NCBI GenBank assembly: GCA_910586865.1
Contig: CAJUIY010000016.1
Span: forward strand, 1 to 33,374
Source: an uncultured Bacilli bacterium
GTDB taxonomy: Bacteria; Bacillota_I; Bacilli_A; RF39; UBA660
Direction of reading: 5' to 3'
DNA length: 33,374 nucleotides
Each line of letters opens with the position of its first letter. The first letter of the stretch is position 1. The position numbers and the translations under genes are program-made. The notes beneath the pieces were generated by a model, which worked only from the letters and a program-made list of their open reading frames with translations, ran no database searches and was not told the DNA's origin. Below, one piece after another: positions 30,580 to 33,374 of the stretch.

Positions 30580-31522
30580 CCATATCACCTTCTGACCTTA
30601 TTTGATAACCATATTCCTTTTTTAGCACATCAAAGTAATGTTGATATTCCTCTATTACTTCCTGATTACAATCTACATAACCTAAAGATATCTCATCCTC
30701 ATAAGTATCCCGATAAATACAATCATCATAGATACAGATACCATCTAATACCTTTTCCATCATAGAAGGATTCTTTTCTTCTAATTTCTTTTTATCAATC
30801 AAATAGATATGGTAAGTGGAAGAAATATTTTTTAATAAAGCTCTAAAAAAATAATTACTTTTTAGTATCTTTAACTCTTCTTTCGTACCAATAAATAAAT
30901 CCATACTTTTTCTTCCCTTTTTAATATCCATTATCTTTTCTGTTAGATAATTGATTTCCCTTAATGAATCATCATAGACCTTATCACTACAAAAATTGAT
31001 GGCTCTTCTTACAAAATCTTCTTTTATAGACTGGTTCTTTTTCGATAACCAATAGTAAGTATCTGAAATGGAATCGAAATGAAAAATCCAGTTGTAAGGA
31101 GCTAATTTTATCTGTGTCATATCATAAAGCATACCATGATAGTTATCCTTGTTATCTAATAATTCTTGAACTTTTTGTAAAAATATATGATAAATTCCTT
31201 TTGTAAATAAATATTCTTTTTGAACGTCTGAATAGTGGTTATTGTCCTCTACTAATTCTGTAACAATATAATTAATAACACAATCTTCGGTTTCTATTAT
31301 TTTTTTCGTGTTACTAACGAAAATAAGAGGAATTTTCTCTTTGATAGAAATCTCATCTTTATTCATATCATCGCAAATATAAATAATATCCGTAATATCT
31401 TTTTCAATAGTATCTAAAGTATCTGCTACTACATACTCTATCTTTTCTGAATCAAAATAACTAGTGAAAGCATCTATGATATTGTTATGTAATCCTCTTT
31501 TAATGAGTACTTTTGTTTCCAT
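30563..31522 (-). CDS. Unknown protein, 319 residues
   Basis: A soluble, acidic protein with an N-terminal alternating strand-helix pattern (VLIKRGLHNNIIDAF, DITDIIYICDDMN, IPLIFVSNTKKII) that recalls a Rossmann-like fold. A helical middle (HIFLQKVQELLDNK, YNWIFHFDSISDTYYWLSKK) follows, and then a C-terminal part with DLFIGTKEELKILKS, which resembles the effector half of some regulators. No catalytic motif. It overlaps the SDR start by 17 bases, so the two are coupled. No family recognised. Confidence 0.6.
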   Translation of the reverse strand: METKVLIKRGLHNNIIDAFTSYFDSEKIEYVVADTLDTIEKDITDIIYICDDMNKDEISIKEKIPLIFVSNTKKIIETEDCVINYIVTELVEDNNHYSDVQKEYLFTKGIYHIFLQKVQELLDNKDNYHGMLYDMTQIKLAPYNWIFHFDSISDTYYWLSKKNQSIKEDFVRRAINFCSDKVYDDSLREINYLTEKIMDIKKGRKSMDLFIGTKEELKILKSNYFFRALLKNISSTYHIYLIDKKKLEEKNPSMMEKVLDGICIYDDCIYRDTYEDEISLGYVDCNQEVIEEYQHYFDVLKKEYGYQIRSEGDMDEFLK

Positions 31523-31561
31523 TTAACGGACTCTCCTTTCAAATCATCTTTCGATTATCTC

Positions 31562-32179
31562 TTAGCCTACATTTTTGTTATTTTTTCTTTTGATAAATCT
31601 CTTACCAATTTCTATTAAATCTCTATCATTTTGATTCTCTGGTAAATGATCAAAATCAAAAAATCGCATTTCCTTTGATTCAAAATCCCATTTTAAACTT
31701 CCAGAATAATTCCAAACACAGTAAAGAGCTGTATTATTTATCACGATATCCCCATTTGGATAATCGTTTCTTCTACTAGCACCAGAAACAATATCCACTA
31801 ATTCTAAATCTTCTTCTTTTATATCTAAATTTGCCTCTTCTTTCACTTCTCGAATAACGGTATCTTGGAATCTTTCGCCTAATTCCTGACAACCACCAGG
31901 TAAGCCCCATTTATCTCTATCTGCTCGTTTTTGTAATAATATTTGCCCCTTTTCATTTATAATCATAGCCGCTGCCCCATCTTGTAAAAGAACAAACTTA
32001 TGCTTTAACTCTCCCATACATAATCTTGTAAATACTGGATATCCAATGATATTACTTAATTCAATGATTTCATCTGGTGAAAGCTTATTCATAATATCCA
32101 CCAATTCTTGATAAGATAAATTTCTTTTTTCTTCCATAGATAAGTTTTTAATTTTATTTAGAATCTCTTGATGATTCAT
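31562..32179 (-). CDS. NUDIX hydrolase
   Basis: 205 residues. An N-terminal helical extension (IKNLSMEEKRNLSYQELVDI) precedes the NUDIX fold. The NUDIX box starts at GGCQELGERFQDTVIREVKE and ends EANL, which is intact. GAAAMIINEKGQILLQKRADRDKWGLPGG precedes it in two blocks typical of pyrophosphohydrolases. It probably cleaves a nucleotide-linked diphosphate; the substrate is unknown. It has its own promoter (TATAAT) and the ribosome binding site AAGGAGTGAGG. Confidence 0.87.
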   Translation of the reverse strand: MNHQEILNKIKNLSMEEKRNLSYQELVDIMNKLSPDEIIELSNIIGYPVFTRLCMGELKHKFVLLQDGAAAMIINEKGQILLQKRADRDKWGLPGGCQELGERFQDTVIREVKEEANLDIKEEDLELVDIVSGASRRNDYPNGDIVINNTALYCVWNYSGSLKWDFESKEMRFFDFDHLPENQNDRDLIEIGKRFIKRKNNKNVG

Positions 32180-32201
32180 AGATTCCTCACTCCTTATTGG
32201 T

Positions 32202-32230
32202 ATTATAGCATACTAAAAAAGACATTCCAA
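32202..32230 (-). promoter_or_regulatory. Promoter of the NUDIX gene
   Basis: TTGGAA, 17 bases, TATAAT on the minus strand, ending about 23 bases before the start codon. Confidence 0.75.
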
Positions 32231-32274
32231 GCGATACTCACAATTAAGAAATAACTTTTTGGTGTCTACTTACT

Positions 32275-32323
32275 AAAAACAGGAAGAAAACGTAAATAAC
32301 CATATCGTTTTCTAAATTCCTGT
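32275..32323 (-). terminator. Long hairpin with T-run
   Basis: ACAGGAAGAAAACG pairs with CGTTTTC and TTCCTGT (four unpaired bases between the two arms of the second half). On the minus strand it is followed by TTTTT. A terminator, or a small structured RNA, between the membrane-protein gene and the NUDIX gene. Confidence 0.5.
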
Positions 32324-32590
32324 CTAACATCACTTGTTTATCTCTAACTTCTAGATAATATCTTCGATTTGTTTTTCCCTAATCCCATTCAAGTATTTAT
32401 CTACTGTTTCTTTTCAAATAATTTATTTCCTATTACCTATGATACCTCAAAATATTTAGAATAATTTCAATACAAAACATAGTAATTAACAAACTACTTC
32501 CTCTATAAGAAAGAAAAGGAAAGAATAACATTTATAATAATTCTCATAAAAACTTAAATTTAGCATAATAAATCTTAGAAAGAAAACATA

Positions 32591-32625
32591 AAAACCTCGT
32601 TTCTATTTTGTCCAAGAAACGGGGG
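32591..32625 (-). terminator. Terminator of the membrane-protein gene
   Basis: CCCCGTTTCT and AGAAACGAGG form a 10-bp stem with one mismatch around TGGACAAAAT, followed by TTTTT on the minus strand. It lies about 60 bases past the stop at 32684. Confidence 0.8.
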
Positions 32626-32683
32626 TCATATCAAAAATACTCTTCTTTTTAAATAAGTAAACTTAACTTATTACATTTAATCT

Positions 32684-33313
32684 TTAAACATTTGTTTTCT
32701 TATTTGCAATAATTTTGTACGTTTTTTGAATTGCTTTTGGTTTTGTATTTTCCTTATTACTTTGAAAATCCTTTACATAAGAAGAAAATAATTGGTTTCT
32801 TTCATCTGACGATAACCCATTATGAAGTTCAATATCCCTTAACCACAATTCAGTGTCACTCATCGCTTGAAGCTCACGATACTTTTTATTACTTAATTCA
32901 TAATAATCGGAATAAATTTCCCTCTTAGCAGATTTTAATTCAGAATCAATAACTTCTTTTGATGCTCCATCTAATGTCATTGCATCCATAAAAGATTGTT
33001 CATCGATCTGATTTTTAAGGCGATTAACATGATTTAATTCATCTGTAGGATTATAGATTAAATTTCTTTCTAGTAAAAATTTTTCTATTTGTTTTGGATT
33101 ACCATAAAGTATAAAACCAGTAATGACCATTTCTACTAATGCTACCAGTAAATTTACACCAGGAATAAAATTAAATATAATTGTTTGTATATTACTAGGT
33201 TTAATATGGTTAGTGATATAACCTCTTTTTTTTATATTATTAACAGCAATAGCATTACATACACTTTTAATAATAATAGTAGCCATTCCGCTTACTACGA
33301 TAAAACTCAACAT
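32684..33313 (-). CDS. Predicted membrane protein, unknown
   Basis: 209 residues. Two hydrophobic segments lie at the N-terminal end (SFIVVSGMATIIIKSVCNAI and IIFNFIPGVNLLVALVEMVI). They are followed by a long charged helical part rich in Glu, Lys and Tyr (ELKSAKREIYSDYYELSNKK) and a basic tail. The IPGVNLLVAL segment resembles short membrane proteins of Bacilli without known function. The ribosome binding site is AGGAGAACTTAT. It ends before a clear terminator. Confidence 0.6.
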   Translation of the reverse strand: MLSFIVVSGMATIIIKSVCNAIAVNNIKKRGYITNHIKPSNIQTIIFNFIPGVNLLVALVEMVITGFILYGNPKQIEKFLLERNLIYNPTDELNHVNRLKNQIDEQSFMDAMTLDGASKEVIDSELKSAKREIYSDYYELSNKKYRELQAMSDTELWLRDIELHNGLSSDERNQLFSSYVKDFQSNKENTKPKAIQKTYKIIANKKTNV

Positions 33314-33374
33314 ATAAGTTCTCCTCGTATAATCAATCTTATAGAAATTATTAATCTATTTGATTGATTCTTTC

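Larger units (their letters stand above)
32180..32683. other. Intergenic interval with hairpins and a possible ORF6N scrap
   Basis: About 500 bases without an intact gene. It holds the NUDIX promoter, two hairpins, and at 32307-32348 (minus) a short stretch reading VRDKQVMLDRNLEN. That recalls the start of the phage ORF6N domain (IRGKQVMLDRDLA in typical members). It runs on without start or sensible end. Otherwise I see nothing in it. Confidence 0.35.

Noticed and set aside
1..33374. CRISPR array, tRNA, rRNA
   Set aside because: No regularly spaced identical repeats and no cloverleaf or rRNA-like conserved segments were seen.

Overview
The window is A+T-rich bacterial DNA using the standard bacterial code: TGG serves as Trp and TGA is a genuine stop. 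Nearly every supported gene lies on the minus strand. The core genes present are rplS, lepB, dxr, purC, rnhB and rbgA. The surface protein has an NPNTG-type anchor, and there is a lipoprotein and strong Shine-Dalgarno sites. Together these suggest a low-GC Bacillota member of class Bacilli, perhaps a gut Erysipelotrichales/RF39-like lineage. That placement is inference; no rRNA or tRNA is present to fix it.

Layout, read in the direction of transcription from high to low coordinates. 33.4-31.5 kb: membrane protein, terminators, NUDIX hydrolase. 31.5-28.5 kb: unknown protein, SDR reductase, GT8 glycosyltransferase and a broken small gene. 28.5-26.6 kb: a ClpX-like unfoldase. 26.5-24.3 kb: promoter, L19 leader, rplS, lepB, ASCH and NUDIX genes. 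24.3-20.2 kb: a broken gene, flavin reductase, dxr, two small genes, methyltransferase and TatD. 20.2-15.4 kb: two unknown proteins, a Cna-B-like surface protein, a lipoprotein and a membrane acyltransferase. 15.2-12.7 kb: purC, a deaminase, a gene remnant and a GNAT protein. 12.7-4.2 kb: a tandem array of mobile cassettes. 4.2-0.1 kb: rbgA, rnhB, GNAT and two kinase-like paralogs.

The most notable object is the array at 4190-12623. Three consecutive units share one plan: (i) a leader of about 166 bp with invariant internal spacing; (ii) one gene from a phage-antirepressor type family (RhuM, then BRO, then KilA-N); (iii) one to three cargo genes; (iv) a fresh copy of the rbgA ribosome binding site, start codon and first 12-16 codons, ending exactly at the codons for Ile-Asn-Trp. 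Only the last copy continues into a full rbgA. The other copies break off after the same Trp codon and run straight into the next leader. The simplest reading is serial insertion of elements inside the 5' end of rbgA, each element bringing a replacement N-terminus so that the GTPase gene is rebuilt every time. The middle unit carries a serine recombinase, now with an in-frame stop, and an intact reverse transcriptase of the UG/Abi (defence) type. The other two carry no recombinase and look non-autonomous, with cargo of an HD-domain protein or two ASCH proteins plus related small DUF6870-like proteins.

The array and neighbouring genes show decay: RhuM and the recombinase each have one in-frame TAA, BRO has a one-base frameshift, and two further broken genes lie outside the array. 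rplS-lepB and rbgA-rnhB, often neighbours in related bacteria, are separated here by about 21 kb, so this locus may have been collecting DNA for a long time.
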